Origin: Ceratothoa steindachneri
Taxonomy: Eukaryota; Arthropoda; Malacostraca; Isopoda; Cymothoidae
NCBI GenBank assembly: GCA_963969495.1
Contig: OZ018326.1
Coordinates: 175,869,056-175,933,055 of the forward strand
Length of the DNA stretch: 64,000 nt
Direction: 5' to 3'
The notes beneath the pieces are model-generated. The model was not told the origin of the DNA and ran no database searches. It worked only from the letters and a program-made list of their open reading frames with translations. Below, piece by piece: positions 14,021 to 27,337 of this stretch; within the stretch, counting starts at the first letter, position 1; each line of letters begins with the position of its first letter. Both the position numbers and the translations under genes were made by a program.

Positions 14021-15214
14021 TTAATCTCTGCGCGTCATTTTCGGTCAGGTCATACCTATGTTAGCTACCCCACAACATCGGCCCAAAAGGACATCCATTT
14101 GAATATTAGATACCTCATCTTGTAGTATATATTTTTTCTTATTTCTAATGTAAGCATTATCTACTATTACATTGTGGTCTCTAATTAAATAAATATAAGT
14201 CAACACTTCGTGTTCCATCATGCATTTAGTTGTATATCCCTAACATATTTATCATTATCATAGTCCTAGTCAATCATTCATTCGAAATCAGATTCAAGGG
14301 AGATGCTTTATATTCCCGTCCATAATGCTATATTTTTCGCCCCTGACAACTCAAAATGTGTGCATGCATCATTTCCATTTTACCAATTTATCAAATTAAT
14401 TAATGTGTCTCGTATCGAAACTTTTTTGTCTGTTATATTTTTTAATCAAACAAATATACACAAAATCTATAATATTGAAAAATAAAACGCTTGAAGGAAT
14501 AATGGAAAATTTATAAAATGATTTGTTCGTTTATTATGCACAAAAAATTGCATGATATATCTAATATTATGGCAAAGAGCATTAAAATGAGAGTTAAAAA
14601 TAAAATTGAAGATTGTTTTTCGAGTTTGTAAACACCAAATTCGAAAAAATTCCTCTCATCTTTACATACAATCTATATTTATATTATAGAATATTTACCG
14701 TCAGAGAAATTGAAAGTCTAGAATGAAATGTGAAGGAGATGTCATGCAAATATTCTTTGAATCAAGACACAGAGATTTATTGCGATTAGGTAAATCCTCT
14801 ATATCTCGCTCCTTTGGACTGGCGCGTATCCCATTAATTGTGCTGATTCTAATTCATGGCCCGCCAAAGCAAAGTGGAGGTGGGTTTTTGACTCATTTTT
14901 TCTTTACCATCTTAGGTTGTTTGTAACGCACCAGATTATCTTCAAAATTTAAGATTGATTAGATTTTAATTGGTAGGTTTTATGAGTAACTCTTTTCTTA
15001 TTAAGGTTCTTTCTTACTTCTCTTATCGTTCTCCTGAATCTATGTCTGAATATTTTTAAATATCTTCCATCATAAGCAGAAAGTTGTTATAATTACAGAT
15101 AGTTCTTTCTTAAATTTTCTGTATAGAAAACACGCTGGAAAAACTATTGGCTTGTAGCTAATGGGCGCGAACTCTCACTCGTCCTCACAAGTTTTGCCAC
15201 GTAAAGGGATGCCC
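14021..15214. other. Unassigned AT-rich stretch
   Basis: Short open frames at 14303-14485 and 14723-14926 (+) carry no recognised motif. Nothing else is seen before the (TA)n array. Confidence 0.4.
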
Positions 15215-15387
<173 letters not shown>

Positions 15388-15388
<1 letters not shown>

Positions 15389-16830
15389 TTTTCAGGTCAA
15401 TAGTTATTTCCATAAAAATGTACGGCTATTAATTAAAAGGTTTCCTGAATTAGTTTCTAAATTCAAGTTGAGTAACGCCATCCTTCCTTATTATTTGTAT
15501 GGACAAGTCAAAACGCACAAGCCCAATTTCCCTTTACGCCCTATTATAAGTTATGTTGGTTCTGTTTCCTATGCTCTGTCCAAATGTCTTACTTCATTTC
15601 TTACACCTCAAGTGGGACTATTTATCATTCTGTATTTTACCAATTCTACCCTTGTTAGTTTCGATGTCCGCTCATTAATTATTTACCAAGTTTGAGGTTG
15701 ACGATCATTTCAATTTCCTTAATGACGAATTGAAAATATTGACCTTCCTCTACCTCCTACTATTTTCATGAATCTCATTTCACTTTGTAACCAAAATTGT
15801 AGGTTTTTGTTTGAACTTAAATATTTTCTTCAAATTTTAGATTAGCCATGAGTATGCCTTCCACTTGTTCTTTCTAACTTATATATGGAGTTTATGAAAC
15901 TAGACTCCCCCCTAATATCGTTGCCTTCCCTATTGTGTGGTACAGTTATATTGATGATGTGATTTTCCTTTAGCCTAATTCTGAAGATGTTAATAGACTT
16001 CTTACCAAACTTAATTCACAGGTTCCTTCCATTAAATTTACCCATGAAGTTGAAAATAATATAACCTGTTCCTTTCTCCATTTTTTTTCATAGATTCTAG
16101 ACTGGTTTTAAATACTCTATCTATAGCAAACCTAGTAATTCAAACTCTTATATTCATTTTTACTCGGCGCATAGATCCACAGTCAAACGTTCTGTTTGTC
16201 CTTTATATCTATACGGGCCTTGAGACTTGTTAGCCATGAATATATGGATTTGGAATTATTCAATATCTTGGTAATCTGCAATAAATTATAATACCCTTAT
16301 CCTTTTTTAAAATTTTCTCTCCCCTGCAAAAAAGACGTGCTGTAATACAGTTCCGACTATCCCTTTTGATGCTAAAAACATTCTGGTTTTACCCTTCTCC
16401 GATTGTTTCATTTCCCTAACCCGTCTTCTAAAAACCTTTATCATTTATGTAGGTTTCAAATACCAGTTGACTATTAAGAAAAAAACTGTTTCTTAATTAT
16501 TTTTCAAAATATTGGTGGAGTCTATTCAGTCGAATGTTCGGTTTGTCCAAGTAAATATTTTGGACAAGCAGGAAAGCAATTATCTCTCTGTATTAATCAG
16601 CATAAAGTCAGTGTTTTGGAGAACTAAAAACCACAGTGAGTTCTTTGTTTCTATGTCCTAAAATGACCAATTAATATATTGGATTTCAGAAAAATTTCTT
16701 TTGAGCTCAAATAACGCTATTAAAAGAAACATTGTTTAATGTTCATTTATAAGTCAATTCTATAACTTTACTATTTCTCCTGTCCTTTTCAAAATTGATG
16801 CTGTTATCAAAAGCGTATTATTAAAGAAAT
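15388..16830 (+). pseudogene. Penelope-like element: RT and GIY-YIG fossil
   Basis: Plus-strand landmarks in family order begin with the RT region ILPYYLYGQVKTHKPNFPLR then PIISYVGSVSYALSK (15478-15590), followed by LVSFDVRSL (about 15650). A degraded catalytic area follows near 15940-15965 (YIDDVIF when frames are joined). Next come SKPSNSNSYIHFYSAH then VKRSV (about 16123-16195), and a GIY-YIG nuclease GGVYSVECSVCPSKYFGQAG (16514-16573), then INQHKVSV. The 75-codon frame at 15468-15695 is the longest intact piece. Stops and shifts are frequent elsewhere. The left limit coincides with a (TA)n array, so the copy may be 5'-truncated there. Both the RT and nuclease parts are recognisable, which makes the class assignment firm. 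Confidence 0.88.
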
Positions 16831-17620
16831 TAGTTTGAACTTATGTTCTTAGTTTTGTTTGCAATATGCAGTGTCTAGAGGTATCCCGTAGAATAATATT
16901 ATTTTCCCACCTCCTAAAAAATTACTTCGGAAGATAAAGAGAGCCGTTACTCCTACCTTCTTCCGACCTCACCCTTTTGTACTTGCCACCAGGCCACCGC
17001 CAAAATTTACACCGAGGCATGAAGCTGAAATTAAAGGCTACCCCACAGCTGTCTCAATCTTCCCCCCCATTTCCATGGGTCAGGAGAATACTTTGTAGCG
17101 AACAGATTTTATGGCACTCCTGCTCATCTTCTGTCTGGCCGCTGACAGAAACTTTGAAACTTCCTTGCAAGGAGACGCTCGGTTTGTTAGGTCCGATAAC
17201 CAGGGTTCGAGAAAGCCTCTCTCTGTCTCTGTTTTGGAGAACTCCTGGTATATATGCACCCTCTCCAGGTTTACAGACAGATTTGTTACACCACTCTTTG
17301 CAAGCCACGGAAGAGCTTGACATCACACCCGTATATTCGGGTCAGGGAGAAGAGTCTCGTAAGGCAACGTCAGCCTTTCTCAACCGCCTTTGGATCAAGG
17401 ATTGGAGATGAAGTCCTCTGGAGTTCTTCTGGTGACCTCATGAGCACAAAAGAACCATTATCTCGCTCAAGCCCAGTGTGGAGAAGTCATCTTCCCCCGA
17501 CCTTTCGAAGTTTGTCCGGTGAGCTCTTGAGGACAAGAGGCCCGCATCTCGCAAAACAGAAGTTTGAGAAAGTAGCCCTACCCGCTGCTGGTTTGTGACT
17601 ACCGCCCTTGAGAAATCAAA
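16831..17620. other. GC-richer block, open in several frames, unassigned
   Basis: From about 16920 the composition becomes markedly less AT-rich. Frames of 144 (16977-17411 +), 114 (17254-17598 +) and 90 codons (17054-17326 -) overlap. Overlapping openness in several frames is a composition effect as much as a coding signal. The predicted proteins are Ser/Pro/Leu-rich without a domain I recognise. It may be the non-coding 3' part of the Penelope-like element or a separate decayed element. Confidence 0.35.
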
Positions 17621-18408
17621 GGAACTAAATCACTCACTACCCTAAATCTCCCATTATAACCATCCAATAACCCAGGTTATATAATTAGTATTCGGAATCT
17701 AATTCCGTCTTATTCATGTACCCATAGACATCCATATTTATTGTTCTGCATTTATTTAGTGTGTATTAAAATCTATTTTTGTCGTTGTGATTGGTATATT
17801 ACTTGGTTACGCAGCTGCCGCTATCTATTCAAATTACACTCTTAGAACAATAACATTTGTCGCCTTGCTTGGCCTACCTTAGAGCCTGTGTGCGCATATT
17901 CACGTACACTTGGCAATACTTCGACACAGTGTCATAGGTACCCTATTTATGAATTTAATTATTTCATTGGTTTTGTATTAACATTATTTTATTACTCTCA
18001 TTCTCTCTCCTTGCTACCCTCCTCACTTAAGATAGCTGCTTGCTCCTCATGTCTCGCGTTATCTCCATATTTAGGCTATCTCCTAATGCTTTGATCATTT
18101 TAACCCCGTCAACTATGTTCTTGACACTTTCTGCCTCTTGGTTTGACCTTGTTACCTGCTATATCTAAATCTTATGTCAATTTTCCCGTCTCTATCCTTC
18201 TTCCTCATTCGTGATTTTTTATCCTAAGGGCACTATTATTTTTTACTGTCATATATTATATACACAAATGATATTATTTTCACCTCCAGTTATCTTTGCG
18301 AATGAACTGAATAAAGTTCGAAAGTAATTGGAACCACCTTTCAATTTTTTTCTGCGGGACATTACATTCATTGCAAACCTCACATGGTTGCTACTTTATG
18401 AGTTTTTA

Positions 18409-18413
<5 letters not shown>
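17621..18413. other. Unassigned sequence
   Basis: Pyrimidine-rich on the plus strand around 17990-18240. No coding motif or RNA gene was recognised. Confidence 0.4.
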
Positions 18414-18481
<68 letters not shown>

Positions 18482-18490
18482 ATGTATATA
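18414..18490. repeat. (TA)n microsatellite, about 77 bp
   Basis: TA dinucleotides with one TTTA and one TATG interruption. It lies immediately 5' of a 412-bp dispersed repeat unit. Confidence 0.97.
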
Positions 18491-18493
18491 CAA

Positions 18494-18911
18494 GAAAATG
18501 GCTTCGCCACTCTTCCCTACGAGGGAGCTTCCACTTCACTAATAAGATTATAATTTATACTCTAAAAAAAGCAGCCATGGTTAAATTCTTATAAATTTTC
18601 TGAACTTCGCTAATTATAATAATTTTGAAAAGGAACTCTAAACTAAATTTCCGCCCTTTCAAAATATTCCGTTGCTAAAATATAGTGAGAGAAGAAGATA
18701 TATAAAATTAAATTTTCGGAACTCCACCATTTGTAATTTTGGGGGTTTTAAAAATTCTCAAAATAATATACTTATATTTATTTCAGAACCTCACCATGTT
18801 GTTATGGATATTAAAAAAGAATTATTAGAAGTAAAATTTCCTAACCAACGTAAGATGATATTATTATTTAAATACTCATAAAATCTCCTTCTTAAATTAT
18901 AGAGTTAGTGA
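18494..18911 (+). repeat. Dispersed repeat, full unit of about 412 bp (copy A)
   Basis: The unit runs from AATGGCTTCGCC through TTGAAAAGGAACTCTAAACT (about 18622-18641) and GTTGCTAAAATATAGTGA to TTAAATTATAGAG. The same landmarks in the same order occur at 49.98-50.46 kb, where two units lie head to tail with a period of 412 bp. It contains internal echoes of TTTTCTGAACTTCGC / TTTTCGGAACTCCACC / TTTCAGAACCTCACC. Two 70-90-codon frames inside it are not conserved as proteins. It looks like a satellite-type or non-autonomous element. Confidence 0.8.
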
Positions 18912-18922
18912 TGATAATGATA

Positions 18923-19130
18923 TATCGGGTGCCCCCCCCCCCCAAAAAAAAATATTAACGCATTTTTTAAAAATTAATATCTCAGTAACCTCCTTCCTAT
19001 TCATAATAATTTTCGAATGCAAAAAACTTTTAATCTTCTTTTTTCAAATGCAAAAGGCGGAATTTAGATACCTTTTAAAATTATCTTGCACTTCACAAAA
19101 AATAACAACATGGGAAAATTAAACGAATAT
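18923..19130 (+). repeat. Left terminal inverted repeat
   Basis: Pairs with 20211-20404. It contains a C-run followed by an A-run (18932-18952) that the right arm lacks, evidently a local slippage expansion. Confidence 0.8.
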
Positions 19131-19299
19131 TGTATGTAAAGGAAAAAATATTCTGAAATTTAACTCACCAATAGTAAACTATCGATTGGGTCACCACTTT
19201 GATTAATAACTAATCTGACTCTTTCTTTACAGACACATAAACCTTTTCTAACCACCTCAATGCCAATGTATTGCTAAGATTCAAGTAATTTGCTTTTCA

Positions 19300-20110
19300 A
19301 AATTAGTTCAGTGAATTTTTCTATCCAACCTCTTTAAAACTTTTCTTTTAGTAACTCTCAAATTGAGTAATCCATGAGGTGACAACTCATTTCTCCTTAT
19401 AATTACAAACAATGTGTGGCGTGTTTTTATACCAAGGTATTCCATCTTGTTGCAAAATAAATTCATTCCCTTTATACAGGCTACGACAATCATGCAACAA
19501 CATGGTTTTCAGGAGTTCAATGTAATTAGAAAAATTCACTTTTGTCTTTTGAGTATCAATGCAATGAACATCTGTTTTGCCATTCCAAAGACTCCAGAAC
19601 CTTTTAGGAAAATCCTGAAGTTTCATGATACAATCTGTTGATCAGAATGATACACTTTTTTCACGCCCGTAGACATCATTTTGGAGGTTTCACAGAATTT
19701 CTAGAGTGAAATATTTTTCCGCCGTGAAGACAATATTTTTAACATCAGTGACAGGGAAGTTATCAAGTAAATGTAGCTTGATTATTTGTTGTACAGAATT
19801 ACTTCCATGTTTATAAAAATTGTTCTTTGTGACAAATGACGTCCTGGTTTATCTTCTTCAGAGCAGATGCTATCGTTTTTGTAATTCAAGTTTACCAATT
19901 ATAAAGCTGTTTTATGTCTACTGTCCTGGTTTTCTGTTTCGTCTCCAGTTTCGCGAATCTTTCTGAAGAGTCTTTCCACTAGACGTCCATTCTACATTTT
20001 TCTAGGAAATTCTCGCAATATGTCTCTTGTCTTCTATCCCTTTTTAAACTAACAATCTCTAATAAGAATGTAATATTCTTCTCACAACTTCCTTTAGGTA
20101 CTGAGGAATT
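19300..20110 (-). pseudogene. Transposase fossil of the long-TIR mariner-class element
   Basis: On the minus strand, the readable order is VERLFRKIRETGDE then QDSRHK at about 19930-20000 (an N-terminal helix-turn-helix linker like KKIRETGSV-R-PGSGR). Then come NYIELLKTMLLHDCRSLYKG at about 19460-19525 and NEFILQQDGIPWYKNTPH at about 19410-19465. The last is the second catalytic Asp block (normally FQQDGAPCH-TH); the Asp is retained. The first Asp block is not readable and several stops and frame changes occur. The 79-codon frame at 19387-19626 is the best preserved. It lies inside a pair of about 200-bp inverted repeats. Confidence 0.75.
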
Positions 20111-20210
20111 GTAAATAAAGATATTCATAATATGACATGTTCATTCCTGTAGACCTCTGGAGAACGTGAAAATTCTTATATGATATTGCATAATAAAATA
20201 TTTTATTTTG

Positions 20211-20404
20211 ATATTCGTTTTTTTTACTCATGATATTTTTGTGAAGTGCAAGAAAACTACAAAAGTAATCTAAATTCCGTTTTTGTTAAATTTAAAAGAG
20301 AAAGATTAAAGGTTTCTTGCTTGTGAAATTTGTCAAAAATAGGCAGGAAGTTACTGAGATATTAATTTTCTAAAAATGCATCATTTTGCGCGGCGCACCC
20401 GATT
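20211..20404 (-). repeat. Right terminal inverted repeat
   Basis: Reverse complement of this segment aligns with 18923-19130. It ends GCACCCGATT next to a TA and the (TA)n array. Confidence 0.8.
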
Positions 20405-22079
<1,675 letters not shown>

Positions 22080-22610
22080 ATGTTTCATAACCTTCAGTTC
22101 TGTGATCATTGCCAAGTCCACCCACAAACGACAAATTAATCGTGTTTGGGTACCAAGAAAATTAGATTGCGGTTGAAAAGCTGCTGTCTTTCAAGAGACA
22201 GAGACCATATTTGATGATGGCGTGGGCTGGCGTTAATTCCACAGACCAGAAAACACTTCTCACGTTCAGTGAATGGAGAAGATTAATCAACATCTGCATC
22301 TTGAGATGTTTAAGGAGGAAGTCATATCATATGTGCATGTCACCATATAAAATGCCCGTGTAATCTTACACGCAGCAAAGAAAGTTTAAGAATAGTGCCA
22401 GGCGAACTTTGACCTCCGAGACTTGAACCCTTAGATATTGAGGGAAGTGGTTTCATAAACAGAAACCCAGTAGCTTACTTATCCTCAATTGGAGTGGAAG
22501 ATTGGTCTAAAACACATAGCAGCCATGTCACCGTGCACACAAGAATTTGTAAACCAATGAGGAGCGAAGCATTTTGGAGAATATTGCCTTATGGTTGATA
22601 ATTTTTGTAA
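22080..22610 (+). pseudogene. Mariner-class transposase fossil (same family as 13.4 kb)
   Basis: Joined plus-strand frames read RVWVPRKLDCG (about 22140-22175), LMMAWAGVNSTDQKTLLTF (about 22215-22270), and EKINQHLHLEMFKEEVISYV (about 22275-22340). They match the post-first-Asp region, the VMVWAGV block and the KIN-HVYLEMLKEEVIPY block. A C-terminal trace (AAMSPCTQEFVNQ) lies near 22520-22555. The second catalytic Asp block was not found. Order and wording parallel the 13.4-14.0 kb fossil. Confidence 0.62.
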
Positions 22611-22751
22611 GATTGAGCGAAATCTCTGATGATAATGTACACAGTCGATGTATGCAACGTTCAGATATCTCAATTAAATGTTCCAATAAGTCGTGTCTGC
22701 TTTACTTTTTGTATTTCGCTTGTGCTTCCTGAAGAATCGCCCCATCACCTC

Positions 22752-22753
<2 letters not shown>

Positions 22754-22834
<81 letters not shown>
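22754..22834. repeat. (TA)n microsatellite, about 81 bp
   Basis: Uninterrupted TA dinucleotides. Confidence 0.98.
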
Positions 22835-22836
<2 letters not shown>

Positions 22837-23390
22837 CGATTGGGTTGCTGCTAGCCAGACAAACTTTAATTTCACCAGGAATGTGTTTACATAGAATGCG
22901 GAGAAATTCTTCTTCATTTATTGGGTCAAAACAACGTTTCGAGCTGTCGACTCATCTTCGAGTTATATGATATTAAAGTATAAAGGAATACATAATTTAC
23001 AATGAATTATAATATAAAAAAATTGTCTACATATTAGAATATTAAAAGTGTTGAAAAATATCTACAAAAAGAGACTTTTTTTCTTTCCTCTAATACCAAA
23101 CATAAGAAAATTTATAATGAGTTAGAATATTAAAAATCCTAGAGGAATATAAGGGAGAGCCATCAAAAGACTCACCTATGTTGGTCTGACTCCAGAGAGA
23201 AGTAGTCAGACAGGGAGTGAAGTCGACATAGATAAGATTGTATTGGTAGTAGAGTTATGTCATAAGTAAAAGAGTAGCGGACGAGTCACAATTATGAATA
23301 ATTTAAAATACAAATTGTTCTTCAGGTGTTCTTCGGACAACATTACATACTAATTTTACTCACTGGCGAGGAAAACTGGTTAGCTTAAAT
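22835..23390. other. Probable retroelement-derived non-coding sequence
   Basis: It begins at the edge of a (TA)n array and contains a hammerhead-like motif on the minus strand. Two similar phrases, TTAGAATATTAAAAGTG and TTAGAATATTAAAAATC, lie about 90 bp apart near 23035 and 23125. No coding motif is seen. Penelope-like pseudo-LTRs are one candidate origin. Confidence 0.3.
22930..22976 (-). ncRNA. Hammerhead-ribozyme-like motif (tentative)
   Basis: The minus strand reads ACTCGAAGATGAGTCGACAG then CTCGAAACGTTG. With one extra C this contains CUGANGA-like text, a short GAG/CUC stem and GAAAC, the conserved parts of a hammerhead core. Penelope-like elements are known to carry small hammerheads, and two Penelope-like fossils are in the window. 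The extra base would break the core, no clear stem III or cleavage site was identified, and no Penelope coding sequence adjoins. I treat it as a lookalike unless a covariance model supports it. Confidence 0.18.
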
Positions 23391-24199
23391 TACAAACTAC
23401 ACTCTTCCTTAACAATCATCAGCTCCCTTTCCCAACCTCTCCCAGGTTTAGCTGTTGACCCTTCATCCTCACCATACCCGCCCTTCTTCCCTTAATATGC
23501 CAGCCTCATCTTTCCTGAACCTCATAGCACTACTCTCCCGTCCTCGCCCCCACCATTCACAAACACCTCAATTTACGCTTATTTTTAAGCTCTAGTGCAT
23601 TGCTATCGCTTCCATAAACTGTTTTCTGCCTGTAAATATTGCCTTCTTCACGAACTCTCCACCATGAATTCTGACCCATTTCTTAGCGCTTCACAGTAAA
23701 ACGTCAATAGAGAGATATAATCTTCTGCCACCTTCGGACTAATCCTTACTCGTATATTCGGATTCGGCTGACGGCAGGAACTCATTCCTTACCTTCCATA
23801 GTTAATGGGAAGATCGGTCTACGTCACCCAGCTCCCTCAACTACTAACACGAGTCTCTGTAATATCATTGTATAAAATCTATGATGGAAACTATCTCCCA
23901 GGAGTCACGTTGGTCGACCACTTCCAGCAGAAGGGAAAATTTGGAGCTTGGATTCAGTGTGCCCACAAAAGAACTATCTTCTATCCGTTGGTTTAAATAA
24001 AGTTAGTTCGGAAGCATTAAGTCTACTTGTCGAGAGATAGTCTCACTCAGTAACACTATCTATGTCACACACTCAGCTTATAGAGAAAATACATATTGAT
24101 CTAATTTTTCATGAGAATATTTAGTCTTATTCAAGCGAGTACCTGAAATAGAAATTCTAGTTGGATGGACAAGTCCCTCCGGCACTTTGCCTTCATGAC
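23391..24199. other. Unassigned, moderately GC-rich sequence
   Basis: It may be the unreadable 5' part of the jockey-type LINE that follows. A 63-codon plus-strand frame at 23805-23996 has no recognised motif. Confidence 0.35.
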
Positions 24200-25590
24200 T
24201 GCTGGAGAGGCACGTTAGGAGAGGCATTCCTGCCACGGCTTTTCTAGCTTGTATGCAACATTTTCTCACAACCTTCCCCCAGTTTACAGATACCACCTCG
24301 CATGCTCTGCTTGTCATTTGATTTTTACTGCACCCCTGCATCCCACTCTCTTTTTCGGTAATTAAGGTTATAATGGGTACCGAAATCCGCTCAGATTTGA
24401 TACCTTACGTTTTAGTAGAACTCAGCCACAACCTTTATTGTAAGCCTCATCGTCCACTTAACCTATTGAGCTAGCTGTTTCAAAGTAAATTCGCTTCAAT
24501 CACCACCAATTACCTTGTTTCTAGACTGCGCAGTCGCGTCAAAACTTGAGTTGGCCTGTGCTGTGTATGACTACGCATCCTACTCGCTCATTCGTCAAAT
24601 TTCTTAAGTTTTATACAGGGGTCTTTTCATCTTACTCAGGAGCTTTCGCTTTTTTCCATTGGACAGCTTTTGTGCGGAGGGTGAAGTGCCTGCAATACTG
24701 TCTAAAGCTGTCCGCCGGCAAAGGGAGACATTCCTCTATTTTCAACGTGTGTCCACGTCTCCAATTTTGACGCTGGTGCCGCCAGCATCCTAACTTGGAG
24801 ATTACTGGAAAATTTAAAGAAGGTCGTGCTCCTCTTTTCATCACTCCCGTTTACTCTGTCTCTATATTTGTCAGACCTCTTTTGCGAGTAGCCCCCCGTT
24901 AAGTATGAGCACTTCAATGGTCTGAAATCACCACTTACCAATTCTAAGGTGTCGAAAGGGGGCTAGAGTTCTCAGGTAATAGTTCCTTATCAATGCAGCT
25001 GCTCACCCTCAGAGAATGGCTGTCTCACAGATCATCCCTATTTAATCTAAAGAGCGTCCAATAACATAATGGTAGATGGGTTACCTGGTTGCATATCTTT
25101 TGATCCGTGATATCCGCCACCTCTTAAGCAAGCTTGCGATTATTCCGAGAAGATTCTTATAATTTTCTTCGTGCCCTTCGACGTTGGTGCCCTTGGCAAC
25201 GAAACAGCGGACCTAGCTGCCCTGTTGAACTACGCTCCAACAGGAACAATCATCCTCTAATACAGCCATCTTCTTACACACTTGAAGGAGATCCTAATTT
25301 ATAATTCCTTGCTGCTTGTAAGATTCCCCCTCTCACAAAAGTCAAATGCATCAAGCCATTAATTTTCTATTTGGCATAATCTTTCCTCAATTCAAGTCAT
25401 AAAAAACATCGGGATGAAATGACTCCGTCTGGGTCATACCAGCCTAACTCACAGATACCTTATTTCGATTAACCCCCCCCCCTCCTTCCATTCTGCTTAT
25501 TATTTGCTCAAACATAAATGGCAGGTCAGGCCTCCCAAAGGTTATCCACCTCCCATTCTCTTTCTGAGTCATATGACTTCACGCATTTGA
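24200..25590 (+). pseudogene. Jockey-type LINE fossil: RT C-terminus, RNase H and 3' tail
   Basis: Joined frames show three parts of a jockey/I-type pol in order. The RT C-terminal region reads LACAVYDYASYS, then LRSFRFFPLDSFCAEGEVPA and RRVKCLQYCLKLSAGKGRHS (about 24550-24740). RNase H is represented by VDGLPGC and the terminal GNETADLAALLNYAPTGTI (about 25195-25250), where the family has WVPSHVGI-GNE-AD-AA. The final region reads LRLGHTSLTHRYLISINPPP (about 25425-25490), which resembles the LRIGHTRLTHGYL phrase before the C-terminal zinc knuckle. The knuckle cysteines are lost. A C-run at 25472-25481 sits in the tail. Stops and frame changes are numerous, so this is an old copy. Confidence 0.75.
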
Positions 25591-25639
25591 AAGATTAGCC
25601 ACAAAATGATTATAGCTAGTTCGTGCCCTTATTCAGCGT

Positions 25640-25640
25640 G

Positions 25641-25709
<69 letters not shown>
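25640..25709. repeat. (TA)n microsatellite, about 70 bp
   Basis: One AATA slip near 25650. It ends exactly at the left arm of a long hairpin. Confidence 0.97.
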
Positions 25710-25715
<6 letters not shown>

Positions 25716-25870
25716 GTCAACAGCTAGGAAGAAAAATAAAACACGTGAGATCTGCGAGGCCTTTCAACTAATCGTCCTTAACAAAGTCTGCTTTGTAAAG
25801 GTCGATTAGTCGAAAGGACTCCCAGATCTCACGTGCTTCATTTTCATTCGTGGCCGTTGACTTTATTTAT
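25707..25870. repeat. Foldback hairpin, two 80-bp arms, 4-nt loop
   Basis: Arm 25707-25786 and arm 25791-25870 are imperfect reverse complements over their full length, with loop TCTG. Shared blocks are ATAAATAAAGTCAAC, CACGTGAGATCTG, CCTTTC-ACTAATCG and CCTT-ACAAAG. A (TA)n array touches the left arm and another starts 36 bp right of the right arm. The form fits a foldback or MITE-like non-autonomous element with TA-rich target. It has no coding capacity. No second copy occurs in the window. Confidence 0.88.
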
Positions 25871-25903
25871 ATATTCATCGCGTTGCATATTTTCGTGATT
25901 CAG

Positions 25904-25905
<2 letters not shown>

Positions 25906-25970
<65 letters not shown>
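25906..25970. repeat. (TA)n microsatellite, about 65 bp
   Basis: Uninterrupted TA dinucleotides. Its right edge is the left end of the Tc1 element. Confidence 0.98.
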
Positions 25971-25971
<1 letters not shown>

Positions 25972-27337
25972 TCTTGCATAAAGGTATGAACCAACCTTCA
26001 TAGATTTATATATTTAACATATTTAATTAAACTATATGAAATTTATTATACTATTTATATATGTGTATGATAATAATGTTTACTTTGCTTACATGTTTAA
26101 ATTAATTAGTTGTTAATAAATCGTGTGTAATTAATTAAATGTTGTTTTCTAAAATCATAATCTATCAAATATTTTTTGTTCCGTTTAAATTTATAACTAT
26201 TCAGTATGCAAGATCGTTTAAAATAGTAAAATGACTAAACCTAAACAATTTAGAGAAACACAGAGGGCACAAATCTATATAACTTTTGATTAGCCAATGG
26301 CTATCACAACTCGAAATTGCTAAAAATATAATGTTCAATATATGCTGTCCAAACAATTTAAAAAGATATCAAGAGACCAAAGACTTTGCCTGGTGGAAGA
26401 GAAGAGAGAAACGTCTTATAACACACACGGAAAACAGATATATCATTCGGCTCTTCTACAAAATGCATATGTGGACTTTTTGGGAAGGTCATTAGATCTT
26501 CCTAGTCAAATATATCACCTACAACAGTTTGAAGGAGACATGAAGATAATGAACTAAATGGATGCAATGCGAGAAAGCTACTTTGACGTATCTGAGGTAA
26601 ATATAAAGAATCTTCTTCAGTCGGCCATATATAACGAAAATTGGACACATGATAAATGGTCTGATGTTATCTGATCAAATGAAAGTAAAGATCAAGTATG
26701 TAAGTTACACCAATTTTGCTGAGATTAAGCCTTTTTGGAGCTACAATTGTGAGACGAAGAGTTTGAGATGCATTTTACCCTACTTGTATTATAGCATCTA
26801 TGAAACATGAAGATGATTATCTCATGGTATCGAGCTTCAACTTTGCAACAGGGCCAGGGAAAGGGGTTGTTTCTATGCTAGAAAAGAATAGCTTCATAAT
26901 TTAGAACACCATGTTGTCAAATGTTATAGATCAATTTATCCAGATATTGCATCAGATAACACCATGAAATGAAGTTTTATTTCAGGAGGACAATGTCCCA
27001 TGCCATACCACTTACCACTCTGAAAGTTGGTTAAGAGAAATGGAAATCACACTATAGCGATTCCATCACATAGCCCACACTTAAATCCAATAGAACATTT
27101 GTGTGAGTGCATAAAAAAAGAATAAGAGGTACCACAACTACAAATAAAACTGAACTGCATGAATCTTTTAGAAAATCACTACCACAGAGAATTATTGATC
27201 TAATTAAAGCACATAAGGTCAAACTAAGTATTAAATTATATAAGTTTATAATATATGCTATTATTGAATTTATTTGACACAAATGCTTAATTAAATTAAA
27301 AGAATTATTGCATAGATTGCTTTATACCTTAGCTCAA

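Larger units (their letters stand above)
18923..20404 (-). mobile_element. Mariner-class transposon with about 200-bp terminal inverted repeats
   Basis: The left end TATCGGGTGC and the reverse complement of the right end AATCGGGTGC are both flanked by TA (18921-18922 and 20405-20406), as expected for Tc1/mariner-class insertion. Inverted similarity continues for about 200 bp on each side. Shared blocks include TTAATATCTCAGTAAC, CTTTTAATCTT, GGAATTTAGAT, CTTGCACTTCACAAAAA and AAACGAATAT. A minus-strand transposase fossil lies between the arms. The total of 1482 bp suits an autonomous Tc1/mariner element. The left neighbour is the 412-bp repeat and the right neighbour is a (TA)n array. Arms have diverged, so the insertion is old. 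Confidence 0.8.
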
